A model generated the notes under the pieces. It was not told the origin of the DNA and made no database searches. It was given only the letters and a program-made list of their open reading frames with translations. From assembly GCF_014203605.1 (NCBI RefSeq), contig NZ_JACHJJ010000029.1, forward strand, positions 42,222-106,221: 64,000 bases of DNA, given 5' to 3'. The stretch comes from Thiemannella venezuelensis. GTDB taxonomy: Bacteria; Actinomycetota; Actinomycetes; Streptosporangiales; Streptosporangiaceae. This document shows, in pieces, positions 21,451-29,734 of this stretch (position 1 is its first letter; the number at the start of each line of letters is the position of its first letter). The position numbers and the translations under genes were made by a program.

Positions 21451-22161
21451 TCAGGCCTCCGGGGGCCCGTCCGGCGCCGGGGGGTAGGCGCGGGCGAGGT
21501 GCTCGGTGACGGCGCGGGCGGCCGCCGGGCCGTCACCGGCGGCGACGAGCTCGTGGATGCGCCGGTGGTCGGCCATGAGCAGGCCGGTCTGCCCGGCCCG
21601 CTCGACCGCGGCGACCGAGAAGGCGTGGATGGTCTGCCGGAGCGCCCGCATGGTGGCGGCCAGCAGGCGGTTGCCGGAGAGCATCGCGACGCCGAGGTGG
21701 AACGCGACGTCGTGGTCGACGAACTCCTGCGGCGTGGCCGCCGCCTCCATCCGCTCCAGGGCCGCCGCCATGGCATCGAGCGCCGCCGGCGCGTGCCCGG
21801 GGTGGGCGTGCAGCACGGCCCACTGCTCGATCATCAGCCGGGTGTCGATCACCTCGTCCAGGGACAGGCTCGCCGTGCCCAGGTGGAGTCTGAGCAGGTC
21901 GGCCAGGGCGCTCTCCGGCCTTGAGATCAGCACGGCCCCCGCGTCGGGCCCCCGCCCCGCCTGGGAGGAGACCACGCCCAGCGTCTCCAGCACGCGCAGC
22001 GCCTCGCGCACGGAGGCGCGGCTCACGTGGAGCTGCCCGGCCAGCTGCCGCTCGCCGGGGAGCCGGTCGCCGGCGGTGAGCCCGTCCTCGGCGATGCGCC
22101 GCTCGATCTGGGCGAGCACCTCCTCGAACGTGCGCGTCTTCCTGACCGGCTGCCACTCCAT
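21451..22161 (-). CDS. FadR/GntR-family regulator of the lactate operon (LldR/LutR type)
   Basis: 236 residues. An N-terminal winged helix (about 10-75; GDRLPGERQLAGQLHVSRAS, VREALRVLETLGVV) precedes an all-helical FCD ligand domain carrying metal/ligand residues in DTRLMIEQW and HDVAFHLGVAMLSGN. It is divergent from lutABC, and the shared 81-bp gap contains a palindrome built of two TGGTNNNACCA sites, the known FadR-family operator. By analogy with LldR/LutR it should repress lutABC and be released by L-lactate. The stop lies only 5 bp from the convergent histidine-kinase stop. Confidence 0.9.
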   Translation of the reverse strand: MEWQPVRKTRTFEEVLAQIERRIAEDGLTAGDRLPGERQLAGQLHVSRASVREALRVLETLGVVSSQAGRGPDAGAVLISRPESALADLLRLHLGTASLSLDEVIDTRLMIEQWAVLHAHPGHAPAALDAMAAALERMEAAATPQEFVDHDVAFHLGVAMLSGNRLLAATMRALRQTIHAFSVAAVERAGQTGLLMADHRRIHELVAAGDGPAAARAVTEHLARAYPPAPDGPPEA

Positions 22162-22186
22162 GCGGGCGCTCCCTCTCCGAGTATGG

Positions 22187-22235
22187 CTTTCCGAGTATGG
22201 TCAGACCATAATATGGTCTGACCATACTCGGAAAG
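22187..22235. promoter_or_regulatory. 49-bp perfect palindromic operator between lutR-type gene and lutA
   Basis: Arms 22187-22210 and 22212-22235 are perfectly complementary (24 bp each) around a single A at 22211. Each arm contains a FadR-family site: TGGTCAGACCA (22198-22208) and TGGTCTGACCA (22214-22224), 16 bp centre to centre. TCCGAGTATGG is also directly repeated at 22176-22186 and 22190-22200. The palindrome ends next to the AAAGGAG of lutA, so occupancy would block both promoters and possibly the mRNA leader. Confidence 0.85.
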
Positions 22236-22242
22236 GAGTGCC

Positions 22243-22977
22243 GTGCGGGTCGCCCTGTTCATCACATGCGTCAACGACACGCTCTTCCCCGGCACCGGCC
22301 GGGCGACCGTCTCGATCCTGCGCCGGCTCGGGTGCGAGGTCGACTTCCCGGCCGCGCAGACCTGCTGCGGCCAGATGCACGTCAACACCGGCTACCCCGA
22401 GGAGGGCGTACGGCTCGCCCGCCGCTTCACCGAGGTCTTCCGGGACTACGACGCGGTGGTCGCGCCCTCGGGTTCGTGCGCCGCGATGGTGCGCGAGCAG
22501 TACCCCAGACTGGCCGGGCGCGGGGAAGAGGGCTTCGCACAGGAGGTGGCCCGGGTCGCGCCGAAGGTCCACGAGCTCTCGGAGTTCCTGGTGGACGTGC
22601 TCGGCGTCACCGACGTGGGGGCGTACTTCCCGCACCGCGTGGCCTACCACCCGACCTGCCACTCGCTGCGCGGCCTGGGACTGGGCGACCGGCCGCTCGC
22701 CCTGCTGGGGAACGTCCGGGGACTGGAGCTCCTCCCGCTCCCCGGCGCCGAGGAGTGCTGCGGCTTCGGCGGCACCTTCTCGGTGAAGAACCCGGAGGTC
22801 TCCGCCGCCATGTGCGCCACCAAGGTGGGCAACGTGCTGGAGACCGGCGCCGAGGTGCTGTGCGCGGCCGACAACTCCTGCCTGATGCACATCGGCGGCA
22901 TGCTCGGGCGCCGGGAGACGGGAGTGCGGACCATGCACCTGGCCGAGATCCTCGCCCGGACGGAGGCGAGGGCATGA
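22243..22977 (+). CDS. lutA: Lactate utilisation protein A (CCG-domain subunit)
   Basis: 244 residues from a GTG with AAAGGAG 3 nt upstream. Two cysteine-rich CCG domains are visible: TCCGQMHVNTGYPEEG near residue 40 and EECCGFGGTFSVKNPEVS near 170, plus the NSCLMHIGG segment. CCG domains bind non-cubane Fe-S clusters. LutA works with LutB and LutC to oxidise L-lactate to pyruvate at the membrane. It overlaps lutB by 4 bp (ATGA). Confidence 0.95.
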   Translation: MRVALFITCVNDTLFPGTGRATVSILRRLGCEVDFPAAQTCCGQMHVNTGYPEEGVRLARRFTEVFRDYDAVVAPSGSCAAMVREQYPRLAGRGEEGFAQEVARVAPKVHELSEFLVDVLGVTDVGAYFPHRVAYHPTCHSLRGLGLGDRPLALLGNVRGLELLPLPGAEECCGFGGTFSVKNPEVSAAMCATKVGNVLETGAEVLCAADNSCLMHIGGMLGRRETGVRTMHLAEILARTEARA

Positions 22978-24437
22978 GCGAGCGGGCCACGGGCGCGCCG
23001 GCACCGCGGGCGCTGCCGGCGGAGGAGGGCGGAGGCGGGCGCGCGAGCGTGACCTTCATCGGCATGCCGCGGAGCTTCCGCGAGAACGCCGCGGAGGCCG
23101 TGCGGAACGATCAGCTCGGGCGCAACCTCCGCAAGGCCACGCACACCATCCGCGGCAAGCGCGCCAGGGTCGTCGAGGAGCTGCCCGACTGGGCGGAGCT
23201 CCGCGAGGCCGGCCGGGCGATCAAGGACCACACGCTGCGCCACCTGGACCGCTATCTCCTCCAGCTTGAGGAGGCCGTGACCCGGGCCGGCGGGCACGTG
23301 CACTGGGCCGCCGACGCCGCCGAGGCCAACCGCATCGTCACCGGGCTGGTCCAGGCGACGGGCGAGAGCGACGTGGTCAAGGTCAAGTCGATGGCGACGC
23401 AGGAGATCGGCCTCAACGAGCACCTGGCCGCCCACGGCGTCACCGCCTACGAGACCGACCTGGCGGAGCTGATCGTCCAGCTGGGCGACGACTGGCCCAG
23501 CCACATCCTGGTCCCGGCGATCCACCGCAACCGCGCGGAGATCCGCCGGATCTTCCGCGACCGGATGGCCTCCTGGGGGCGGCCCGCCCCGGAGGGGCTG
23601 AGCGACGAGCCCGCGGCGCTGGCCGAGGCGGCCCGGCTCCACCTGCGCGAACGCTTCCTCTCCAGCAAGGTCGCGATCTCCGGCGCCAACTTCATGGTCG
23701 CCGAGACCGGCACGATGGTGGTGGTGGAGTCGGAGGGCAACGGCCGGATGTGCCTGACCCTGCCCGAGACGCTGATCAGCGTGGTCGGCATCGAGAAGGT
23801 CCTGCCCACCTGGCGGGATCTGGAGGTGTTCCTGCAGCTCCTGCCGCGCAGCTCCACCGGCGAGCGGATGAACCCCTACACCTCCATGTGGACCGGGGCG
23901 GTCGAGGGCCAGGAGTTCCACCTCGTCCTGCTGGACAACGGCCGCACCGGCGTGCTCGCCGACGAGGTCGGCCGCCAGGCGTTGCGCTGCATCCGCTGCT
24001 CGGCCTGCCTGAACGTCTGCCCGGTGTACGAACGCGCGGGCGGCCACGCCTACGGATCGGTCTATCCCGGCCCGATCGGTGCCATCCTCACCCCGCAGCT
24101 GCGCGGCATGGGTTCGGAGCTGGACAACTCCCTGCCCTACGCCTCCTCGCTCTGCGGCGCGTGCCTGGAGGTCTGCCCGGTCGCGATCGACATCCCCGAG
24201 GTCCTGGTCGAGCTGCGGGCCAGGGCCCGCCACCCGCGCTCCGAGCGGGCCGCGATGCGCGCGGCGGGGTGGCTCCTGGGCGACCAGGCGAGACTGGCGC
24301 GGGCGCAGCGCCTCGCCACCCGCCTCCGGCGGCTGGTTCCCAGGCGGCTGCCGGGCCCGGGTTCGGCCTGGACCGACACCAGAGACCTGCCGGAGATCCC
24401 CGAGGAGTCGTTCAGAGACTGGTGGAAGCGATCATGA
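22974..24437 (+). CDS. lutB: Lactate utilisation protein B (LUD plus 4Fe-4S ferredoxin domains)
   Basis: 487 residues. A LUD domain (about 60-300; KVKSMATQEIGLNEHL, SGANFMVAETGTMVVVESEG) is followed by two 4Fe-4S motifs, CIRCSACLNVCPVY and CGACLEVCPVAIDIP, and a C-terminal DUF3390-like tail. It is the electron-transfer/catalytic scaffold of the LutABC complex. The start at 22974 overlaps lutA and the stop overlaps lutC, both as ATGA junctions. Length and order match lutB of Bacillus and actinomycetes. Confidence 0.95.
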   Translation: MSERATGAPAPRALPAEEGGGGRASVTFIGMPRSFRENAAEAVRNDQLGRNLRKATHTIRGKRARVVEELPDWAELREAGRAIKDHTLRHLDRYLLQLEEAVTRAGGHVHWAADAAEANRIVTGLVQATGESDVVKVKSMATQEIGLNEHLAAHGVTAYETDLAELIVQLGDDWPSHILVPAIHRNRAEIRRIFRDRMASWGRPAPEGLSDEPAALAEAARLHLRERFLSSKVAISGANFMVAETGTMVVVESEGNGRMCLTLPETLISVVGIEKVLPTWRDLEVFLQLLPRSSTGERMNPYTSMWTGAVEGQEFHLVLLDNGRTGVLADEVGRQALRCIRCSACLNVCPVYERAGGHAYGSVYPGPIGAILTPQLRGMGSELDNSLPYASSLCGACLEVCPVAIDIPEVLVELRARARHPRSERAAMRAAGWLLGDQARLARAQRLATRLRRLVPRRLPGPGSAWTDTRDLPEIPEESFRDWWKRS

Positions 24438-25045
24438 GCACCCGAGAGGAGGTCCTCGGCCGGATCAGGCGCGCGGTCGAGGGCGCACCGGAGGTTCCCG
24501 AGGCGGAGATCCCTCGCGCCTACCGGACGGAGGTCCCCTGCGACGACCTGGCCGGGCTGCTGGCCGAGCGGGTCGCGGACTACCGGGCGATCGTGCACGT
24601 GGTGCCCTCGGCCCGGGTGGCCGCCACGCTCGCCGGACTGGTGGAGGGCAAGCGGATCGCCGTGCCGGACGGGCTGCCCGCCGAGTGGGCCGGACCGGTC
24701 TCGCAGGCTGCGGCGACCGTGCTCGCCGACCCCGCCAGAGACGAGCTCGACACCGTGGACGCGGTGCTCACCGGGTGCGCGGTGGCGGTGGCGGTGACCG
24801 GCACGATCGTGCTGGACGCCGGGCCCGGCCAGGGGCGCAGGGAGCTGACGCTGGTCCCCGACCACCACCTGTGCGTGGTCCGGGCCGGCCAGATCGTGGC
24901 GGGCGTGCCCGAGGCGATCGCCCGGCTCTCCCCGGACTCGCCGCTGACCTGGATCAGCGGCCCCTCGGCGACCAGCGACATCGAGCTCGACAGGGTCGAG
25001 GGGGTGCACGGCCCGCGCACACTGGAAGTGGTCATCGCGGTCTGA
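24434..25045 (+). CDS. lutC: Lactate utilisation protein C (LUD domain)
   Basis: 203 residues, a stand-alone LUD domain. Landmarks are VLTGCAVAVAVTGTIVLDAG, RELTLVPDHHLCVVRAGQI and WISGPSATSDIELDRVEGVH, followed by the family's terminal HGPRTLEVVI. It is the last gene of the lutABC operon; a duplicated GC-rich 16-bp stretch follows the stop (about 25047-25079). Confidence 0.95.
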   Translation: MSTREEVLGRIRRAVEGAPEVPEAEIPRAYRTEVPCDDLAGLLAERVADYRAIVHVVPSARVAATLAGLVEGKRIAVPDGLPAEWAGPVSQAAATVLADPARDELDTVDAVLTGCAVAVAVTGTIVLDAGPGQGRRELTLVPDHHLCVVRAGQIVAGVPEAIARLSPDSPLTWISGPSATSDIELDRVEGVHGPRTLEVVIAV

Positions 25046-25089
25046 GCCCGCCGCCGTCTGGGCCCGCCGCCGTCTGGGCCCGCCGGGGC

Positions 25090-25797
25090 TCAGCCCGGCT
25101 GCGGGCTCAGCTCGGCCCCGGCGGAACGGCGCGACCGGGCGGGAACGCGCCGGGCCCGCGTGCCGGGCTCGGCGCCGGACCCGGACCCGGACCCGAGCTC
25201 GTCCACCGGGATCGGCGCCGGGCCCGCGAGAGGGGTCAGACCGGAGAGCCGGCAGGCCGTCCTGGCCTTCAGCGCCTCGCGGACGTCCGCGCAGACCGCC
25301 GCCAGCGCCGCGCCCGCCCGCTCCCTGGCCACCGGGTCGGCGAGCCTGCCGATGGCGTTGAACTGCCGTGCCGCCGGGAACACCGGAAGGTCGGCGCGGT
25401 GCACGACGGCGCCGCCCGCGCCGAGGAGCCAGTGCAGCTCCACCTGCGTCCACATCGCCTCGTGCGGGCGCACGCAGGCGGTCACCACGGCGACCGGCTT
25501 GCCCACCAGCACGCCGCCCGCCATCGGTGACGACGCCCAACTCAACGCGTGCCTCAGCTGGACGGGCAGCACGCTGTGCTCCGGCGCCGCGATCAGCAGG
25601 CCGTCGGCCGCGGAAAGGACGCGGCACAATCCGTCCACCTCCGCGGGCAGCCGGCCGCCGCCGACGGGTGGAATCGGCTCCAGCCCGTCCCAGACCTCGA
25701 ACTCGGCGGACTCGGGCAACTGCCGCGCCACCGCGTCCAGAAGCCTGCGGACGTGCGCCCCCGGCCGAAAAGCGCCCGCGATCCCCACGATCCTCAT
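25090..25797 (-). CDS. NADPH-dependent FMN reductase-like flavoprotein
   Basis: 235 residues from ATG 25797 (MRIVGIAGAFRPG aligns with the family start; a longer frame begins at 25812). The flavodoxin-like fold shows the FMN-phosphate loop GIAGAFRPGAHVRRLL, then LLIAAPEHSVLPVQLRHALSW and GKPVAVVTACVRPHEA. These soluble enzymes reduce FMN, quinones or chromate with NADPH. A Gly/Ser-rich and basic tail of about 40 residues after position 195 is not part of the family core. It is convergent with lutC, 44 bp away, with no clear functional link. Confidence 0.85.
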   Translation of the reverse strand: MRIVGIAGAFRPGAHVRRLLDAVARQLPESAEFEVWDGLEPIPPVGGGRLPAEVDGLCRVLSAADGLLIAAPEHSVLPVQLRHALSWASSPMAGGVLVGKPVAVVTACVRPHEAMWTQVELHWLLGAGGAVVHRADLPVFPAARQFNAIGRLADPVARERAGAALAAVCADVREALKARTACRLSGLTPLAGPAPIPVDELGSGSGSGAEPGTRARRVPARSRRSAGAELSPQPG

Positions 25798-26258
25798 TGG
25801 CCCCATCCCCACACGCCGTTACGACCCCTCGTGCCCGCGGCGGGAGGGCGGCGAACCCGCGCCGGGCATCGATCGCGCATGGAACGGTGCTGTCATCGCA
25901 AAGGCGGCGGGAGCCGGGGCGGTTCGCCGGCCGGGAAGGGTTCCCGCCATGCCGACGGGGGGTACACCACGGGTACGGCCGCCCTGGGGGGCGGCCGTCC
26001 ACAGGCGACCGCGGCCCCGCGGCCCCGCGGTTCCGGCGGTGTCCCGCGCAGGCGGGTCCCGCCCCGGCGGCCGGGCCTTTCTCGCGAGTGCGCCGCCCCC
26101 GGCCCCGTCGCCCGCGACGAGCAGGATTTTTATCAAGAGAACTGGGCATATGTCTCTTCTGTCCGTTTTTGTACGGGCGCAAGGGGGTCGCACATGCCGT
26201 ACACCGCCGGACCTGCCGCCTCTCTGGCACGGTGGCCCGCCGCCGGCCGGTGCGAAGG
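25798..26258. other. 461-bp divergent intergenic region with an AT-rich island
   Basis: No gene supported. The region is GC-rich except for 26124-26170, where an A/T-rich stretch contains AAGAGA (26135-26140) paired with TCTCTT (26153-26158) and a small CCGT/ACGG hairpin (26162-26175). This island is the likely promoter and control region for the YbdK-like gene. Confidence 0.5.
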
Positions 26259-27449
26259 ATGAGCCCCGGGACCGCGGGACCCCCGCCGGCCTTCCCACGG
26301 CTCACCCTGGGGGTGGAGGAGGAGTTCCTGCTCGTCGACCCCGAGACGGGCAGGGTGGTGCCCGCCGCGCCGACCGTGCGCAGGAGGATCGGCGTCCCGC
26401 TGGCCGAACGGGTCCAGCCGGAGTTCACGAGGTTCCAGATCGAGACGAACAGCCTCGCCCACACCGACCTGCGCCGCCTCTGCCACGACCTGGCCGAGCT
26501 GCGGACCTCGGTGGCCGAGGCGGCCGAGCGGGCCGGGGCCCGCCTGGTCGCCTCCGGTACGGCGCTGCTCGGCAACACGGGCCTGCCGCCGCTGACCCCG
26601 TCCCCGCGCTACGAGCGCATGGCCCGCCGCTACGGCGCCCTCCTGTACGGCCAGGGCGTCTGCGGCTGCCACGTCCACATCGGGATCGGCGACAGGGACG
26701 AGGCGGTCCAGGTGAGCGACCACGTCCGCCCCTGGCTGCCGGTGCTCCAGGCGCTGACCGCGAACTCCCCGATCATGGAGGGTGCGGACACCGGCTATGC
26801 GAGCTGGCGCGCCGTCCTGTGGGCCCGCTGGCCCAGCGCCGGCCCGCCGCCCCGCTTCTCCTCGGCGGAGCGCTACGACGCCCTCGTCGAGGCCCTTCTC
26901 GAGGCGGGGGCCGTCCTGGACCGCGGGATGATCTACTGGTACGTCAGGCCCTCCCACCATCTGCCCACCCTGGAGTTCCGGGGTGCGGACACGTGCGCGA
27001 CGGTCGGCGAGACCGTCGCGCTGGCCGGGTTGGTCAGGGCGCTGGCCGCCACGGCCCTGGCCGACGTCAGGAGGGGCCTGCCGCCCCCCGAGGTGGACCA
27101 GACGCTGCTGGAGGCCGCCTACTGGCGGGCGGCCCGCGACGGCTTGGAGGGCGACGGCCTCGACCTGGCGACCGGCCGCCGGACGCCGATGTGGAAGCTG
27201 GTCGGCGCGTTGCTGCGGTGGGTGCGCTCCGCGCTGGAGGAGAGCGGCGACCTGCCCCTGGTCACGGAACTGCTGAACCGGCTGCACCGCCGCGGCTCGG
27301 GAGCGGCCCGCCAGCGCGCCGCCTACCGGCCGCGGCACGACGTGCGCGACGTCGCCCGGCTGCTGGCCGCGCAGACCCGGGACGTCTCCGAGTTCCCCGT
27401 GCCCGCCCGCGTCGCGGCGGAGCCGCCCGCCATGGCCCCCGGGCGTTAG
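26259..27449 (+). CDS. Carboxylate-amine ligase, YbdK/GCS2 family
   Basis: 396 residues from ATG 26259; an in-frame GTG at 26232 is an alternative, since the GAAGG before the ATG is very close. Family features: LTLGVEEEFLLVDPETGRVV, FQIETNSLAHTD, CGCHVHIGIGDRDEAVQVSD, LTANSPIMEGADTGYASWR and HHLPTLEFRGADTCATVGE. These belong to the glutamate-cysteine ligase 2 superfamily, which joins a gamma-carboxylate to an amine using ATP. In actinomycetes with mycothiol the true product is generally not glutathione and remains unknown. Its stop overlaps the stop of the convergent TetR gene by 4 bp. Confidence 0.88.
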   Translation: MSPGTAGPPPAFPRLTLGVEEEFLLVDPETGRVVPAAPTVRRRIGVPLAERVQPEFTRFQIETNSLAHTDLRRLCHDLAELRTSVAEAAERAGARLVASGTALLGNTGLPPLTPSPRYERMARRYGALLYGQGVCGCHVHIGIGDRDEAVQVSDHVRPWLPVLQALTANSPIMEGADTGYASWRAVLWARWPSAGPPPRFSSAERYDALVEALLEAGAVLDRGMIYWYVRPSHHLPTLEFRGADTCATVGETVALAGLVRALAATALADVRRGLPPPEVDQTLLEAAYWRAARDGLEGDGLDLATGRRTPMWKLVGALLRWVRSALEESGDLPLVTELLNRLHRRGSGAARQRAAYRPRHDVRDVARLLAAQTRDVSEFPVPARVAAEPPAMAPGR

Positions 27450-28102
27450 CGGGCGCCCAGCCCGGCGCGCACGGCGCGCCGGGCCGTGCGGATCGAGGCG
27501 TCCAGGTCGACGCGCCCGGGGTCGATGAGCCACTGGAGGCAGATCCCGCGGAGCAGCCCCTCGATGAGCACGGCGTGCGCGTCGAGGTCGGCCGCCTCCG
27601 GGATCTCGCCGTCCTCGGCCGCCTGGCCGAGCCAGGTGCGGATCAGCGCCCGGAACGCCTCGTTGCTGCCCGCGACCGCCTCGCGCAGGACCGGCGCCGA
27701 GCTGATCGCGTCGGCCATGACGACGTACATCGCGCGCATGTACTCGTCGCCGTCGCGCATCGAGCCGATGTAGGCGGTGATGAGGTGGTCGATTCCGGCC
27801 AGGCCCCGGCGGCCGTCCCCTCCGGACAGGATGGTGCGCCCGGCGGAGCTGCGGATCTCCTCGATCGCCGCGCCGATGCACGCGTCCTTGGTGCCGAAGT
27901 GGTGGGTGACCAGACCGCGGCTGAGGCCGGCCTCGCGGCCGATCTCCCCGAGGGTGGTGCCGGTGTAGCCGCGCTCGGCGAGGAGCCGGATGGTGGCGCG
28001 CAGCAGGCGCCGGCGGGCCTGCGCGGTCCGGTCGGCCTGGGTGCGCCGCTCCGGCGCCCCGGCCCGCTCGGCCGTGCCGGCCTGGGTGCCCCGCTCTGAC
28101 AT
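27446..28102 (-). CDS. TetR-family regulator of the adjoining acyl-CoA degradation block
   Basis: 218 residues from ATG 28102; an upstream GTG at 28120 is possible. An N-terminal HTH (about 20-65; TIRLLAERGYTGTTLGEIGR, EAGLSRGLVTHHFGTKD) precedes a TetR C-terminal ligand domain. It lies 21 bp after the thiolase-like gene on the same strand, so it is probably the third gene of the DUF35-thiolase-tetR unit. The 36-bp palindrome at 29699-29734, in front of that unit and the divergent ALDH operon, is its most likely operator, which would make it autoregulatory. An acyl-CoA or free-acid inducer is inferred. Confidence 0.85.
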   Translation of the reverse strand: MSERGTQAGTAERAGAPERRTQADRTAQARRRLLRATIRLLAERGYTGTTLGEIGREAGLSRGLVTHHFGTKDACIGAAIEEIRSSAGRTILSGGDGRRGLAGIDHLITAYIGSMRDGDEYMRAMYVVMADAISSAPVLREAVAGSNEAFRALIRTWLGQAAEDGEIPEAADLDAHAVLIEGLLRGICLQWLIDPGRVDLDASIRTARRAVRAGLGAR

Positions 28103-28123
28103 GCCTCCCAGCCTAGTCACGAC

Positions 28124-29269
28124 CTAGTCGAGCCGCTGCAGCACGTGGATCACGCACACGGCGCCGACACCGAGCATGTGGGCCAGCCCGGTGCGCGCCC
28201 CGGGCTGCTGCCGGTCGCCCGCCTCGCCGCGGAGCTGCCGGGTGATCTCGGCGATCTGGCCGACCCCGGTGGGGCCGATGGGGTGGCCCATCGCCAGCAG
28301 GCCGCCGGAGGGGCTGACGGCGCACCGGCCGCCGACGTCGAAGGCGCCCCGCGCGAGGAGCCCGGCGGCCTCTCCCGCGCCGCACAGGCCGATGGCCTCG
28401 GCGTACAGCAGTTCCTCGATGCTGAAGGCGTCGTGCACCTCGACCACGTCGAGGTCGGCCGCGGTGATCCCGGCCTGCCGGAACGCCTCGCCGGCGGTCT
28501 CCCGGGTGAGTTCGGTGTCGGGGTCGGCGGTGCCGTACAGGCGCTCGCTGCGCTGGGCGGAGGCGGTGACCCCGACGCAGCGGGCGGGGTCCAGGCCGAG
28601 CCGCTCGACCGCCTCGCCGGAGACGACGAGCGCGGCCGCGGCGCCCTCCCCGATCGGGCAGCACTGGAGCCGGGTCAGGGTCCCGGAGACGGCGGGCTCG
28701 TCCATGACCTCCTGCAGGGTGCGCTCCTTGCGCCGTTGCGCGAAGGGGTTGCGGGAGCCGTTGCGGTGGTTCTTCACCGCGACCGCCGCGACCTGCTCGG
28801 CGGTGACTCCGTGGCGGTCCATGTACTCGTCGGCGAGCAGCGCGAAGTGCGTGGCGGGGACGACCAGGCGGTCGGCGAGGCCGGCGACGCCGGTGGGGGC
28901 GGCCCGGACGCGGGAGGGCTTGTCGACGCCCAGCGCCAGCGAGACGTCGGCCAGCCCGGCGGCGACCTCCAGGCAGGCCTGCCGGAAGGCGGAGGAGCCG
29001 GAGGCGGAGGCGTTCTCGACCTGGGTCATCGGGATGCCGGTCGCGCCGAGGTGGCGCAGCATGCGCCGGGAGGCGGCCATGCCCAGGCCCGCCGTACCGG
29101 TCCAGGCGCTGTCCACGTCGGTCCAGGCCAGGCCCGCGTCGGCCAGCGCCGAACGCACGGCGGTGAGCCCCAGCCGGACGTAGGGGGTCTCGGAGAGCCG
29201 CCGGTAGGGGTGGAGCCCGATCCCGGCGACGTAGACGGGCCGCAGGTCGGCCAGAGTGCCGCGCATCAT
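28124..29269 (-). CDS. Thiolase-fold protein of the SCP-x/Ltp type lacking the nucleophilic Cys
   Basis: 381 residues. The thiolase fold is clear: VYVAGIGLHPYRR, VEVHDAFSIEELLYAEAIGL, SPSGGLLAMGHPIGPTGVGQ and VGAVCVIHVLQ. At the position of the catalytic cysteine the sequence reads QVENASASGSS, with Ser88 where thiolases have Cys. Proteins of this kind paired with a DUF35 partner include Ltp2, a retro-aldolase that cleaves steroid side chains with tyrosines instead of Cys. Aldolase or another non-thiolytic role is therefore as likely as thiolysis. The start overlaps the DUF35 stop (ATGA), showing a coupled two-subunit unit. Confidence 0.88.
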   Translation of the reverse strand: MMRGTLADLRPVYVAGIGLHPYRRLSETPYVRLGLTAVRSALADAGLAWTDVDSAWTGTAGLGMAASRRMLRHLGATGIPMTQVENASASGSSAFRQACLEVAAGLADVSLALGVDKPSRVRAAPTGVAGLADRLVVPATHFALLADEYMDRHGVTAEQVAAVAVKNHRNGSRNPFAQRRKERTLQEVMDEPAVSGTLTRLQCCPIGEGAAAALVVSGEAVERLGLDPARCVGVTASAQRSERLYGTADPDTELTRETAGEAFRQAGITAADLDVVEVHDAFSIEELLYAEAIGLCGAGEAAGLLARGAFDVGGRCAVSPSGGLLAMGHPIGPTGVGQIAEITRQLRGEAGDRQQPGARTGLAHMLGVGAVCVIHVLQRLD

Positions 29270-29676
29270 GCCCCGCCCCCCGGTCCTGCGGGACTCGCGG
29301 GGGTCGCGAAACGCAGCTCCAGCAGGTCCGGTACGGCCCCGCCGGGCTCCAGCCGGGCCCGCACCCGGTCTCCGGCACGGGCGGTTCCGGCGTGCACGCC
29401 GCGGATCAGGGGGCCGTCGTCGAGGAGGACGGACACGATCGTGAACGGGACCGGCACCCGCGGGTCGTGGTGGCGGTGGACCTCGGCGGCCGCCCGAACG
29501 GTCCCGGTGGCGGCCAGCTCGCAGGGCAGGCCGTCGGCGGAGCCGCAGGCCTCGCATCCGTACGGCTGGCGGGGGAACGACACGCGGTCGCAGGCGGCGC
29601 AGCGCAGGCCGTACAGGACGGGCTCGCCGCCGGGCCCGGTCCCGTAGAGGGCGGGTTCGGCGCAGGGAGTCGACAT
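29266..29676 (-). CDS. DUF35 / OB-fold zinc-ribbon acyl-CoA-binding partner
   Basis: 136 residues from ATG 29676; the longer frame to 29712 would enter the operator. An N-terminal rubredoxin-like zinc ribbon (CAACD ... CEACG, about residues 26-46) is followed by an OB-fold (TGTVRAAAEVHRH, VPFTIVSVLLDDGPLIRG). DUF35 proteins are small partners of thiolase-fold enzymes and help bind the CoA ester, as in ChsH2-Ltp2. It is the first gene of the leftward unit and is coupled to the thiolase-like gene by a 4-bp overlap. Confidence 0.88.
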   Translation of the reverse strand: MSTPCAEPALYGTGPGGEPVLYGLRCAACDRVSFPRQPYGCEACGSADGLPCELAATGTVRAAAEVHRHHDPRVPVPFTIVSVLLDDGPLIRGVHAGTARAGDRVRARLEPGGAVPDLLELRFATPASPAGPGGGA

Positions 29677-29698
29677 GGCGCCGATGCTGCCATTTTGC

Positions 29699-29734
29699 TG
29701 GCCGACCGACAAGTATTTACTTGTCGGTCAGCCA
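29699..29734. promoter_or_regulatory. Palindromic TetR-type operator in the DUF35/ALDH divergent promoter
   Basis: Arms 29699-29715 and 29718-29734 are complementary at 16 of 17 positions, with a perfect inner core GACCGACAAGTA / TACTTGTCGGTC separated by TT. It lies between divergent operons whose leftward member includes a tetR gene. A second short palindrome, AACAT-GT-ATGTT, follows at 29734-29745. Assignment to the TetR at 27446-28102 is inferred. Confidence 0.75.

Noticed and set aside
22187..22235. Long palindrome as a transcription terminator
   Set aside because: It lies between the starts of divergent genes and contains two FadR-family sites, so an operator is far more likely.
28124..29269. 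Thiolase-like gene as an ordinary acetyl-CoA acetyltransferase (FadA type)
   Set aside because: The nucleophilic Cys is replaced by Ser88, and its partner is DUF35, unlike FadA6 at 61531, which keeps all residues.
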